45,593 nucleotides of DNA, from contig JBAZZY010000022.1 of NCBI GenBank assembly GCA_041658565.1, positions 1-45,593 on the forward strand. Reading direction: 5' to 3'. This stretch comes from Actinomycetota bacterium (GTDB lineage Bacteria > Actinomycetota > AC-67). The notes under the pieces are model-generated. The model was given only the letters and a program-made list of their open reading frames with translations, was not told the origin of the DNA and ran no database searches. Positions 40,250-45,593 of the stretch are shown here, in pieces. A program made the translations under genes and the position numbers. Within the stretch, counting starts at the first letter, position 1; each line of letters opens with the position of its first letter.

Positions 40250-42524
40250 GGACCCCGAGCGGATGCTGGCCTCCTTGGCTGTCGGAGACCACAAGGACTG
40301 CGTGGTCCACGTCGAGCACCTCCCGGTGCGCGCGGCGTCGGTCGTCGCCGACGTCGACCTCGTGCCCGACCTCACGGCGCGTCTGCGGCGCGCGGGGATC
40401 GAGGGGTTGTGGTCGCACCAGGCGCGCGCACTGCAAGTGGCGCGTGCGCGCCGCCACGTCGCCGTAGCCACCGGCACCGCCAGCGGAAAGTCGCTCGTCT
40501 ACCAACTCGCCACCTTCGAGAGGTTCCTTGCCGACCCGCGCGCGACGGCGATCTACGTGTTCCCGACCAAGGCACTCGCGCAGGACCAGTTGCGCCAGAT
40601 CCGCGAGTTCGCGCTCCCGCAAGTGCGCGCGGCCGTCTACGACGGAGACACGCCGACGGCCGAGCGGGCCTGGGTCCGGCGCAACGCCAACCTGCTCATC
40701 ACCAACCCCGACATGCTCCACGCGGGAATCCTGCCCTCGCACGAGAAGTGGCGAGTGTTCATGAAGAACCTCGCGGTGATCGTGTTGGACGAGATGCATG
40801 TGCTGCGCGGCGTGTTCGGATCGCACGTGGCCGACGTCGTGCGCCGCCTGCGCCGCGTCGCGACCTACTGCGGCGCCGATCCTGTCTTCGTCTGCGCCAG
40901 CGCGACCATCGGCAATCCTGCGGAACTCGGCGAACGGCTTACCGGCCTGCCGTTCGAAGCAGTCACCGAGGACGGATCGCCGCAGGGCGAGAAGCTCTTC
41001 GCGCTGTGGAACCCGCCGGCGATGCCCGAACTCCCGGGAGTCCCTGCAGGCGCGCGCTACAGCGCCAACTCGCAGGCGGCCGGATTGCTCGCCGGCCTGG
41101 CGCGCGCCGACGTACGAACGATCGCTTTCGCGCGCTCACGCAAGGGCGCCGAGTTGATCGCCACCAATGCGCGCGACTTACTCGCCGACGACCGAGGCGA
41201 CGCCGCCGGACGAATCGCCGCGTACCGCGCGGGATACCTTCCCGAGGAGCGGCGCGCGCTGGAACGCGATCTGGTGAGCGGGCAGTTGCTTGGGGTCGCG
41301 GCGACCAGCGCGCTCGAACTCGGCATCGACATCGGAGGGCTGGACGCCTGCGTCCTCGCCGGCTACCCCGGAACGGTTGCGACCACTTGGCAACAAGCCG
41401 GGCGCGCGGGGCGCCGCCAAGGGCGCTCGCTCGCCGTGTTGATCGCCAACGACGATCCGCTGGACCAATACGTCATCAGTCATCCCGACGAGATCTTCGG
41501 GCGCGCGCACGAAGCTGCCGTAATCGACCACGCCAACCCCAACATCCTCGATGCGCACCTGGGTTGTGCGGCCTTCGAAGTTCCGCTGACCGCCGCAGAC
41601 GAAGCATTCTTCGGTCCGGGAACCGCCGATGCGCTCTTGCGTCTAGAGCAGTCGGGCGCACTGCGTAAGCGCGGCGACAAGTTCTTCTGGGCAGGCCGGC
41701 GATCACCGGCGCAGGACGTGGACATTCGCTCCGCCGGACGCACCGTGTCCATCGTCGAGGATGGAACCGGCCGCTTGCTCGGAACCGCCGACGAGGCGCG
41801 CGCACCACACGCGTTGCACGCCGGCGCAATCTATCTGCATCAGGGCGAGCAGTTCGAAGTGCACGCGCTCGATCTCGACAACCTGGTCGCACTCGTCGCG
41901 CCGACCAACGCGACTCACTACACCCAGGCTCGCGACATCACCGACATCCGAGTTCTCTCGGTCGAAGACTCCAAGCCGGCCGGGGCCGCCGAACTCTTCT
42001 TCGGCACCGTCGAAGTTTCAAACCAAGTTGTCGGCTACGTGCGCAAACGCTTGTACACCAACGAAGTGATCGACGAGACGCCGCTGGACATGCCGGTGCA
42101 GTCGCTGGAAACCAAGGCCGTTTGGTACACCGTTGCGGAGTCCGTGCTGCGGCGCGCGTCGGTCGTGCCGTCGGCGGTATCGGGAGCAGTGCACGCCGCC
42201 GAACATGCAGCGATCGGAATCATGCCGCTGTTCGCCATGTGCGACCGCTGGGACATCGGCGGCGTCTCGACCGCCGGCCATCAAGACACCGGCGCATGCA
42301 CGGTGTTCATCTACGACGGCTATCCGGGCGGTGCCGGCTTCGCCGCGCGCAGCTTCGAAGCCGGAACCGAGCACATGCGCGCGACGCTGGAGACCATCAC
42401 CGGCTGCCGCTGCGAGACGGGATGCCCATCGTGCGTGCAGTCCCCCAAGTGCGGCAACGGCAATGAACCTTTGGACAAAGCAGCGGCCGCGCGCCTGCTC
42501 GCCGCCATCCTCGACGGCAACTAA
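40248..42524 (+). CDS. DEAD/DEAH-box helicase with DUF1998 (MrfA/YprA/Hrq1-like)
   Basis: 758 residues. N-terminal ATPase: SHQARALQVARARRHVAVATGTASGKS (motif I), FPTKALAQDQ, DGDTP, LLITNPDML, VLDEMHVLRG (motif II) and CASATIGN (motif III). The second RecA domain has TSALELGIDIGGLDACVLAGYPG and QQAGRAGRRQG (motif VI). The C-terminal DUF1998 has the Cys cluster CRCETGCPSCVQSPKCGNG, seen in YprA/MrfA, a mitomycin-C repair helicase, and in Hrq1. Rv3649 is the mycobacterial counterpart. It is a DNA repair helicase, probably chromosomal core. It ends immediately before the cassette region. Confidence 0.92.
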   Translation: MDPERMLASLAVGDHKDCVVHVEHLPVRAASVVADVDLVPDLTARLRRAGIEGLWSHQARALQVARARRHVAVATGTASGKSLVYQLATFERFLADPRATAIYVFPTKALAQDQLRQIREFALPQVRAAVYDGDTPTAERAWVRRNANLLITNPDMLHAGILPSHEKWRVFMKNLAVIVLDEMHVLRGVFGSHVADVVRRLRRVATYCGADPVFVCASATIGNPAELGERLTGLPFEAVTEDGSPQGEKLFALWNPPAMPELPGVPAGARYSANSQAAGLLAGLARADVRTIAFARSRKGAELIATNARDLLADDRGDAAGRIAAYRAGYLPEERRALERDLVSGQLLGVAATSALELGIDIGGLDACVLAGYPGTVATTWQQAGRAGRRQGRSLAVLIANDDPLDQYVISHPDEIFGRAHEAAVIDHANPNILDAHLGCAAFEVPLTAADEAFFGPGTADALLRLEQSGALRKRGDKFFWAGRRSPAQDVDIRSAGRTVSIVEDGTGRLLGTADEARAPHALHAGAIYLHQGEQFEVHALDLDNLVALVAPTNATHYTQARDITDIRVLSVEDSKPAGAAELFFGTVEVSNQVVGYVRKRLYTNEVIDETPLDMPVQSLETKAVWYTVAESVLRRASVVPSAVSGAVHAAEHAAIGIMPLFAMCDRWDIGGVSTAGHQDTGACTVFIYDGYPGGAGFAARSFEAGTEHMRATLETITGCRCETGCPSCVQSPKCGNGNEPLDKAAAARLLAAILDGN

Positions 42525-42863
42525 CCAACCCTTGCCGGGGTGTGTGCTTCCGAGTACTCGCGCGTAGCGCAAATGGTTTGCGCCAGGCGCGAGTACCCAG
42601 ACACCCACCCCCGGTGCGTCCGCGCCCGGGGGCATCAGGCGATTGACATCCTTCTGTGCGACCCCCGACGAGTCGGCATGACTTGGGCGCCGACCCGCGA
42701 TGCGCAGCGGCGACGGGTCCAGCGACCAGTATCTCGCCCCCTCGCGCGCCGGCGAGTGTCCGTCGCGCGCCCGGGTTACCCAGCAACATGCACGACTTCT
42801 GGCTCGCGGTCTGCGAGGAGGTGACGACAAGATCCACGCGCCAGAAGACGGGCAGGCGGCCTG
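42525..42863. other. non-coding gap between the helicase and the cassette array, with a long hairpin
   Basis: 339 bases with no supported gene. The minus strand has two open frames without family features. Nothing here resembles the attC of the GrpB cassette, which should lie here; it may be degenerate or lost. The hairpin at 42537-42611 is described separately. Confidence 0.5.
42537..42611 (+). other. three-tier hairpin of about 75 bases
   Basis: The outer arms GGGGTGTGTG (42537-42546) and CACCCACCCC (42602-42611) pair with one mismatch. The middle arms GTACTCGCGC (42554-42563) and GCGCGAGTAC (42587-42596) pair perfectly. The apical GCGCAAA/TTTGCGC encloses TGG. No T-run follows on either strand, so it is not a standard terminator. 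It may be a structured RNA, a REP-like element or a transcription end of an unusual type. Confidence 0.6.
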
Positions 42864-43412
42864 TCAAAGCCTCTCATGGATGTGCTTGTTGGTCTCACGA
42901 ACGGAGTCCAAATCATCGTCACCAAGCCCAGCCATGCGGAGGGTGTCGAGGATGAACGCCGTCTTGGCTTCCGTATAGGCGCGAACGTCGCCGGGTATCT
43001 CTCGAACGAGTCGCTTCTTGAGTTCGCCGTACTTCAGGGCTTGGCTTGGGTGTTCCCTCAAGTAGTCCCGGAAGGCGATGGGATGGATCAGTGCCGGGCT
43101 GTCGGGCTCGCAAGCGAAGAGGTGATGAGAGGCCAAGCCGGCCGGGTGCCTATATGCGGAGCGGCCTTGACCGCTGAGGCCCTCGTAGATGTACCCAAGC
43201 TTGACGATTCGCTCGTCGATCTGGATGAGCGTGCTTTCGGGCGACAGTACGATGATTATGTCGATTATGGGCTTGGCGGCGAGACCTGGCACTGACGTGC
43301 TCCCGACGTGCTCGATGGAAACCGCGAGGTCTTTAACCGCCGGCCAGAGTCGATCCCGTAGATGCTGGAACGTCTCCGCCCAAGCGCCGTCGTAGTCGAT
43401 TACCTCAAGCAT
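42864..43412 (-). CDS. GrpB/UPF0157 family nucleotidyltransferase-like protein (gene cassette)
   Basis: 182 residues. The family signature is IEHVGSTSVPGLAAKPIIDIII with the G-S and D-x-D-like residues of the polymerase-beta fold, followed by YRHPAGLASHHLFACEPDSPAL. Homologues attach nucleotides or modify CoA/dephospho-CoA-like groups. The ATG at 43412 lies 2 bases after the core site GTTAGAT of the preceding attC (43415-43421), as expected for an integron cassette ORF. No matching ATCTAAC core site was found after its stop. Confidence 0.85.
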   Translation of the reverse strand: MLEVIDYDGAWAETFQHLRDRLWPAVKDLAVSIEHVGSTSVPGLAAKPIIDIIIVLSPESTLIQIDERIVKLGYIYEGLSGQGRSAYRHPAGLASHHLFACEPDSPALIHPIAFRDYLREHPSQALKYGELKKRLVREIPGDVRAYTEAKTAFILDTLRMAGLGDDDLDSVRETNKHIHERL

Positions 43413-43414
43413 CG

Positions 43415-43480
43415 ATCTAACGATTCTGCGTTTCAGCCGCGCGGGCGACAGCGAGCGTCGGCTCAAAACGCGCGTTATCC
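43415..43480 (-). other. attC recombination site (core boxes GGATAAC and GTTAGAT)
   Basis: A 66-base imperfect palindrome. On the minus strand it reads from GGATAAC (43480-43474) to GTTAGAT (43421-43415). The second box fits GTTRRRY. Plus-strand pairs are TAACG 43418-43422 with CGTTA 43473-43477, CGTTT 43429-43433 with AAACG 43466-43470, and AGCCG 43435-43439 with CGGCT 43459-43463, around a loop of about 19 bases, with unpaired bases on the left arm. The higA stop TAA lies inside GGATAAC. Confidence 0.75.
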
Positions 43481-43780
43481 GGCCTTCTCATAAGGCTGCA
43501 CCTCTCGGATCAGCCTATCCGCGAGCCGGTCGGATTCGATATCGAGGTCGTAGTCCATCTGGAGTCCCAGCCAGAAGTCGGGCGAGACGCCGAAGAACCG
43601 TGCGAGTCGCAGCGCAGTGTCCGCGGTGACACGCCGTGTGCCGTGGACGATCTCGTTGATCCGGCGCGGCGGCACTCCAAGGGCGCGAGCGAGGGCATTC
43701 TGACTCAGGCCCATCGCCGTAAGGAACTCCTCTTGGAGTACCTCGCCGGGATGAACCGGGACCATCTTCTTCGCGGCCAT
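43475..43780 (-). CDS. higA: HigA-type antitoxin
   Basis: 101 residues with an XRE-type helix-turn-helix: MGLSQNALARALGVPPRRINEIVHGTRRVTADTALRLARFFGVSPDFWLGLQMDYDL. This is the HigA/VapI-like signature, including the PVHPGEVLQEEFL opening. It binds HigB and its own operator. The gene is 8 bases downstream of higB, in the toxin-first order of the higBA family. Confidence 0.93.
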   Translation of the reverse strand: MAAKKMVPVHPGEVLQEEFLTAMGLSQNALARALGVPPRRINEIVHGTRRVTADTALRLARFFGVSPDFWLGLQMDYDLDIESDRLADRLIREVQPYEKAG

Positions 43781-43788
43781 CGCTCCCC

Positions 43789-44070
43789 CTAGTGGTAGTC
43801 GACGATCTCCACGTCGTACGCATCTCCGGCCCGCCACGTGAAGCAGATCCGAGACTGATCGTTCACGCGGATGCTGTGCTGTCCCTTGCGGTCACCGCGC
43901 AGGGCCTCCAGCCGATTCCCCGGTGGGACCCGGAGATCCGGCAACGACCTGGCACGGTGGAGCATCCTCAACTTCCGCAATGCGACCCGTTGCAGATTGG
44001 GCGGCACCGACCGCACGCGCTCACGGTTGAAGAGCCGCTCGGTGTCGCGGTTTCCGAAACTCCGAACCAC
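43789..44070 (-). CDS. higB: HigB-type toxin (RelE superfamily)
   Basis: 93 residues. The family pattern is SFGNRDTERLFNRERVRSVPPNLQRVALRKLRMLHRARSLPDLRVPPGNRLEALRGDRKGQHSIRVNDQSRICFTWRAGDAYDVEIVDYH. The GxR-x-x-x-L and I-R-V-N-x-x-x-R-I-x-F motifs belong to the ribosome-dependent mRNA endoribonucleases. The GTG at 44070 has TATAGT eight bases upstream (44079-44084), so the mRNA may be nearly leaderless. Confidence 0.92.
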   Translation of the reverse strand: MVRSFGNRDTERLFNRERVRSVPPNLQRVALRKLRMLHRARSLPDLRVPPGNRLEALRGDRKGQHSIRVNDQSRICFTWRAGDAYDVEIVDYH

Positions 44071-44078
44071 GCGGGCAG

Positions 44079-44098
44079 ACTATAACGCATAACGTTAT
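44079..44098 (-). promoter_or_regulatory. higBA promoter and palindromic operator, also a collapsed attC candidate
   Basis: TATAGT (44079-44084) is the -10 box. The perfect palindrome ATAACGTTAT (44089-44098) and the TAACG...CGTTA pair (44083-44097) overlap the promoter, as expected for a HigA operator. The same minus-strand sequence reads GGATAACGTTATGC: a core box GGATAAC fused to GTTATGC. It could be an attC from which the inner part was deleted. The two readings are not exclusive. Confidence 0.5.
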
Positions 44099-44385
44099 CC
44101 GTCAAGACCGGTACAGGCATGTGTCTCGACCAGGAAGATCCGCTGCTCGAACCCGCCGCGCTCAAGGCACTTGCGCGCGCGGATGTCCTCAAGGGCGTCG
44201 GCCGGTTCCTCTACCGCCCCGGTTTCGCAGAACTCGTCAACCTCCTCACGCAACTTCCGGGCCAGCTCGAGTCCGAACTCCTCCTCGTCAAGGGTTCGGG
44301 TCACCGGACGTTCACCATCTCGCGAGATCAAGTCAGGAATCAGGTCGCGCACCAACTTCTCGAATCTCAAGTCAGGACCTTTCAA
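44095..44385 (-). CDS. MazG-like (phosphoribosyl-ATP pyrophosphohydrolase-like) protein with an internal deletion
   Basis: 96 residues from a TTG at 44385. The motif order of the COG4997-type NTP pyrophosphatases is clear: FEKLVRDLIPDLISRDGERPVTRTL, LELARKLREEVDEF (ExxE-like) and ADALEDI. It then runs directly to RARKCLERGGFEQRIFLVE. The usual 16-19 residues between the AD-x-LE helix and the R-A-(E/K)K-x-x-RGGF segment are missing in frame. The metal-binding Glu/Asp residues appear to be kept. The start is 16 bases after the core site at 44401. Whether the shortened protein is active is unknown. Confidence 0.7.
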   Translation of the reverse strand: MKGPDLRFEKLVRDLIPDLISRDGERPVTRTLDEEEFGLELARKLREEVDEFCETGAVEEPADALEDIRARKCLERGGFEQRIFLVETHACTGLDG

Positions 44386-44400
44386 GCGACTCTGTGGCCG

Positions 44401-44468
44401 GGATAACGACGTCCTGCGGCTGAACCGCGCGAGCCGAAGGCGAGCGTCGGTTCAGCCGTGAGTCGTCC
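44401..44468 (-). other. attC recombination site (core boxes GGACGAC and GTTATCC)
   Basis: A 68-base imperfect palindrome. On the minus strand it runs from GGACGAC (44468-44462) to GTTATCC (44407-44401). The central arms CGGCTGAACCG (44417-44427) and CGGTTCAGCCG (44448-44458) pair perfectly over 11 bp with a 20-base loop. GTTATCC is the exact complement of GGATAAC, the upstream box of the next attC (43474-43480), as expected for the start and end of one cassette. Confidence 0.75.
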
Positions 44469-44478
44469 GGTGTCCACA

Positions 44479-45285
44479 TCATGGAACCCGCGCGATCAAC
44501 GCCTGCCTGCCCGTCCGCCGATCGTCACGGCGACCTGAAAAGAAGAGGTTCGAGTTGCAGGCGGTGCATAGGCCAGCCACGTACACGTCAAGGGCTCCCG
44601 CCTCGATTGCTGCCAGCCTGCTCGCCTCCCACAGGTCGATATGGTCCCCGCCGCGGACCACCCCATCGCCGAAGCGCCTCCGGAATGAGGCGACAACCTC
44701 GGGCGTGTGACTGAAGCAGCATGGCCCGATGCCGGGTCCAATGAACACCTGCTCCGCAGAGATGGCCAACGCTGCGGCCTGCACGACGCCCGCCAGAGTC
44801 CCGCGCCAACCGGCATGAGCCACAGCAACTCGTCCCGCCCTCACGCACAGGATCGAAGCGCAATCACCATTGGAGACTGCGATCGTGCGCGATGGATCCT
44901 TCGTCCACAGCCCGTCGGCCTCAGGGTTGTCTCGATTCACGCCGTCGGGCGGCTTGCGCTCGGCCGGATGAGCAGCCTCCCGCACCTCAACGCCATGGAC
45001 CTGGAGGACGCGCGTCCAGTGCGGGCTCCCATCGATGAACGCGGAACAGATGCGACGGTTCTCAGTAACCCGGTCGGGCCAATCCGGCGTTTCCCCGTAC
45101 CCTTGAGCGTACGACACGTTGAGCGTGTCCCACGGCGCGGTGCAGAAGCCGCCTGCCCGCGTCGAAAAGACCGCCCGGGCGTGCGTCGTCTGGGGCACAA
45201 GAGCAACTGCAGAGCCGCGTCGCTCCCATGCAAAGCCCTCCGCCGGAGACGGGAGATCCACCGGCACCGGCGTCGGAGTGTTCAT
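44479..45285 (-). CDS. PgeF/YfiH-type laccase-family protein (multicopper polyphenol oxidase, peptidoglycan editing factor), accessory copy
   Basis: 268 residues. Signature elements are ARAVFSTRAGGFCTAPWDTLNVS, VLQVHGVEV (His), EADGLWTKDPSRTIAVSNGDCASIL (Cys), VAVAHAGWRGTLAGVVQAA (His), IGPGIGPCCF and the C-terminal LCTACNSNLFFSGRRDDRRTGRQALIARV. These residues form the metal/active site shared by YfiH/PgeF proteins, for which purine nucleoside cleavage, polyphenol oxidation and peptidoglycan editing have been reported. The usual copy lies next to ftsZ. This copy is in a cassette: ATG 45285 lies 13 bases past an attC, and the stop lies 10 bases before another. Confidence 0.9.
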   Translation of the reverse strand: MNTPTPVPVDLPSPAEGFAWERRGSAVALVPQTTHARAVFSTRAGGFCTAPWDTLNVSYAQGYGETPDWPDRVTENRRICSAFIDGSPHWTRVLQVHGVEVREAAHPAERKPPDGVNRDNPEADGLWTKDPSRTIAVSNGDCASILCVRAGRVAVAHAGWRGTLAGVVQAAALAISAEQVFIGPGIGPCCFSHTPEVVASFRRRFGDGVVRGGDHIDLWEASRLAAIEAGALDVYVAGLCTACNSNLFFSGRRDDRRTGRQALIARVP

Positions 45286-45298
45286 CTATCGCCCATCC

Positions 45299-45376
45299 GG
45301 CCAACGATCTGGCGCGTCAGCAGCGCCGTGGTGCGCCGAAGGCGCGTCCGGCGTCCGTTGCACGCGCGCGTTGAGC
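45299..45376 (-). other. attC recombination site (core boxes GCTCAAC and GTTGGCC)
   Basis: A 78-base imperfect palindrome. On the minus strand it runs from GCTCAAC (45376-45370; fits RYYYAAC) to GTTGGCC (45305-45299). Inner pairs on the plus strand are GCGCGT 45312-45317 with ACGCGC 45362-45367, CGCCG 45324-45328 with CGGCG 45349-45353, and an apical GCGCC/GGCGC hairpin. Unpaired bases sit on one arm, as in typical attC sites. Confidence 0.75.
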
Positions 45377-45398
45377 GGCGGCCCGTTGACTCTCCTCG

Positions 45399-45470
45399 TC
45401 ACGACTTGCCCCGAACAAGCTGACTCAGTGCCCATTCAGCGTACAAGCCAGGCAAAGCTTGAAGCCCTCG
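45399..45470 (-). pseudogene. C-terminal end of a cassette gene cut by the IS3-like element
   Basis: The minus strand encodes ...LQALPGLYAEWALSQLVRGKS ending at a TGA (45399-45401), 22 bases before the core box GCTCAAC. The frame is interrupted at about 45471 where the IS sequence begins. The family is not recognisable from 23 residues. Confidence 0.55.
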
Positions 45471-45593
45471 GGACTGCCCCAGGTTCGGTTGACTCCTGAT
45501 GTGTGAGGATTAGGTCCTCACCGGAAGGAAAGGTCACCATGCCCAAAGCGTTCCCCGAGGAGTTCCGTCGCGACGTCATCGCCGTGGCTCGCC
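45471..45593 (+). mobile_element. left end of an IS3-family element
   Basis: GGACTGCCCC... at 45471 resembles the terminal inverted repeats of actinobacterial IS3 elements. A hairpin GTGAGGA/TCCTCAC (45512-45530) precedes the transposase start. The right end is outside the window, so no target duplication can be checked. Confidence 0.65.
45539..45593 (+). CDS. IS3-family transposase OrfA, N-terminal end only
   Basis: The 18 residues MPKAFPEEFRRDVIAVAR are visible before the window ends. This opening is typical of the OrfA helix-turn-helix subunit of IS3-type transposases. A GGAAGGAAAGG purine run precedes the ATG. Confidence 0.75.
   Translation, partial: MPKAFPEEFRRDVIAVAR

Larger units (their letters stand above)
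42864..45470 (-). mobile_element. integron gene-cassette array without an integrase in the window
   Basis: Order on the minus strand: disrupted cassette end, attC (45299-45376), PgeF-like, attC (44401-44468), MazG-like, higBA, attC (43415-43480), GrpB-like. Every ORF downstream of an attC starts 2-16 bases past a core box, and all ORFs point the same way. Cassettes are inserted next to attI, so intI should lie to the right, beyond the IS3-like element. The gene set (TA module, MazG-like, GrpB) is typical of chromosomal-integron cassettes. Confidence 0.7.

Noticed and set aside
42537..42611. Hairpin as the attC of the GrpB cassette
   Set aside because: The stems are nearly perfect, without core boxes or the unpaired bases of an attC, and the box ATCTAAC expected for this cassette is missing.
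42018..42867. Two open frames on the minus strand across the helicase end and the gap
   Set aside because: They overlap the well-supported helicase or lack any family motif; codon usage is not gene-like.

Overview
The window is high-GC DNA, saturated with GCGCGC, and most likely comes from an uncultured member of the Actinomycetota. The evidence is a canonical WhiB protein, the order DUF2342-like zincin - tilS - hpt - ftsH - folE - folP - folB - folK, an MFS-dTMP kinase fusion beside holB, a CeoB/CeoC-like TrkA pair next to an APC permease and an OB-fold protein, and an MrfA-type helicase. These gene sets and neighbourhoods are typical of actinobacteria. I cannot assign a class. Several operon heads carry a TAnnnT element 6-10 bases before the start codon, which fits the leaderless mRNAs common in this phylum.

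Layout. Positions 1-5978 (minus strand) are an accessory island of Rhs debris. It holds orphan Rhs tips (the ISRDPADADASESSYVYA signature), one of them joined to an alpha/beta-hydrolase (lipase-like) domain. Each lipase tip or tip fragment is followed by an overlapping beta-propeller lipoprotein that I propose as its immunity protein. The pair has been duplicated, and one toxin copy is now only a C-terminal fragment. A PD40 propeller and a small secreted protein follow a second Rhs scar. Positions 6116-14177 are a housekeeping operon for folate synthesis, FtsH, purine salvage, tRNA lysidine synthesis and a zincin. Positions 14199-16385 hold a small membrane protein, whiB, tRNA-Thr(CGT), and a frameshifted and truncated nitrite/sulfite reductase remnant.

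Positions 16386-20068 encode an ABC exporter half-transporter pair. Positions 20212-24381 are a compact biotin operon, bioB-bioA-bioF-bioD, with overlapping starts and stops. Positions 24452-27666 hold holB and the MFS-tmk fusion. Next come a DedA protein, a large membrane protein overlapping it tail to tail, and an HD-domain protein. Positions 30772-34403 form a potassium module: a KimA-like permease with a duplicated cytosolic domain, followed by two TrkA-type regulators. Then come an OB-fold protein, a K+-independent-type H+-pyrophosphatase, a membrane-anchored protein with an LCP ligase, a Na+/Ca2+ exchanger and an MrfA/YprA-like helicase.

The right end (42864-45470, minus strand) looks like an integron gene-cassette array. 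Its genes are a GrpB/UPF0157 nucleotidyltransferase, higBA, a MazG-like pyrophosphohydrolase and an accessory PgeF/laccase-family gene. They are separated by three imperfect palindromes (66, 68 and 78 bp) with attC architecture, and each downstream start codon lies 2-16 bases past a core site. An IS3-like element cuts the next cassette at about 45471. No integron integrase is in the window; the cassette polarity predicts it to the right.

The two accessory ends (the Rhs tip/immunity array and the cassette array) are the most unusual parts. Everything between is mostly ordinary actinobacterial core genome.
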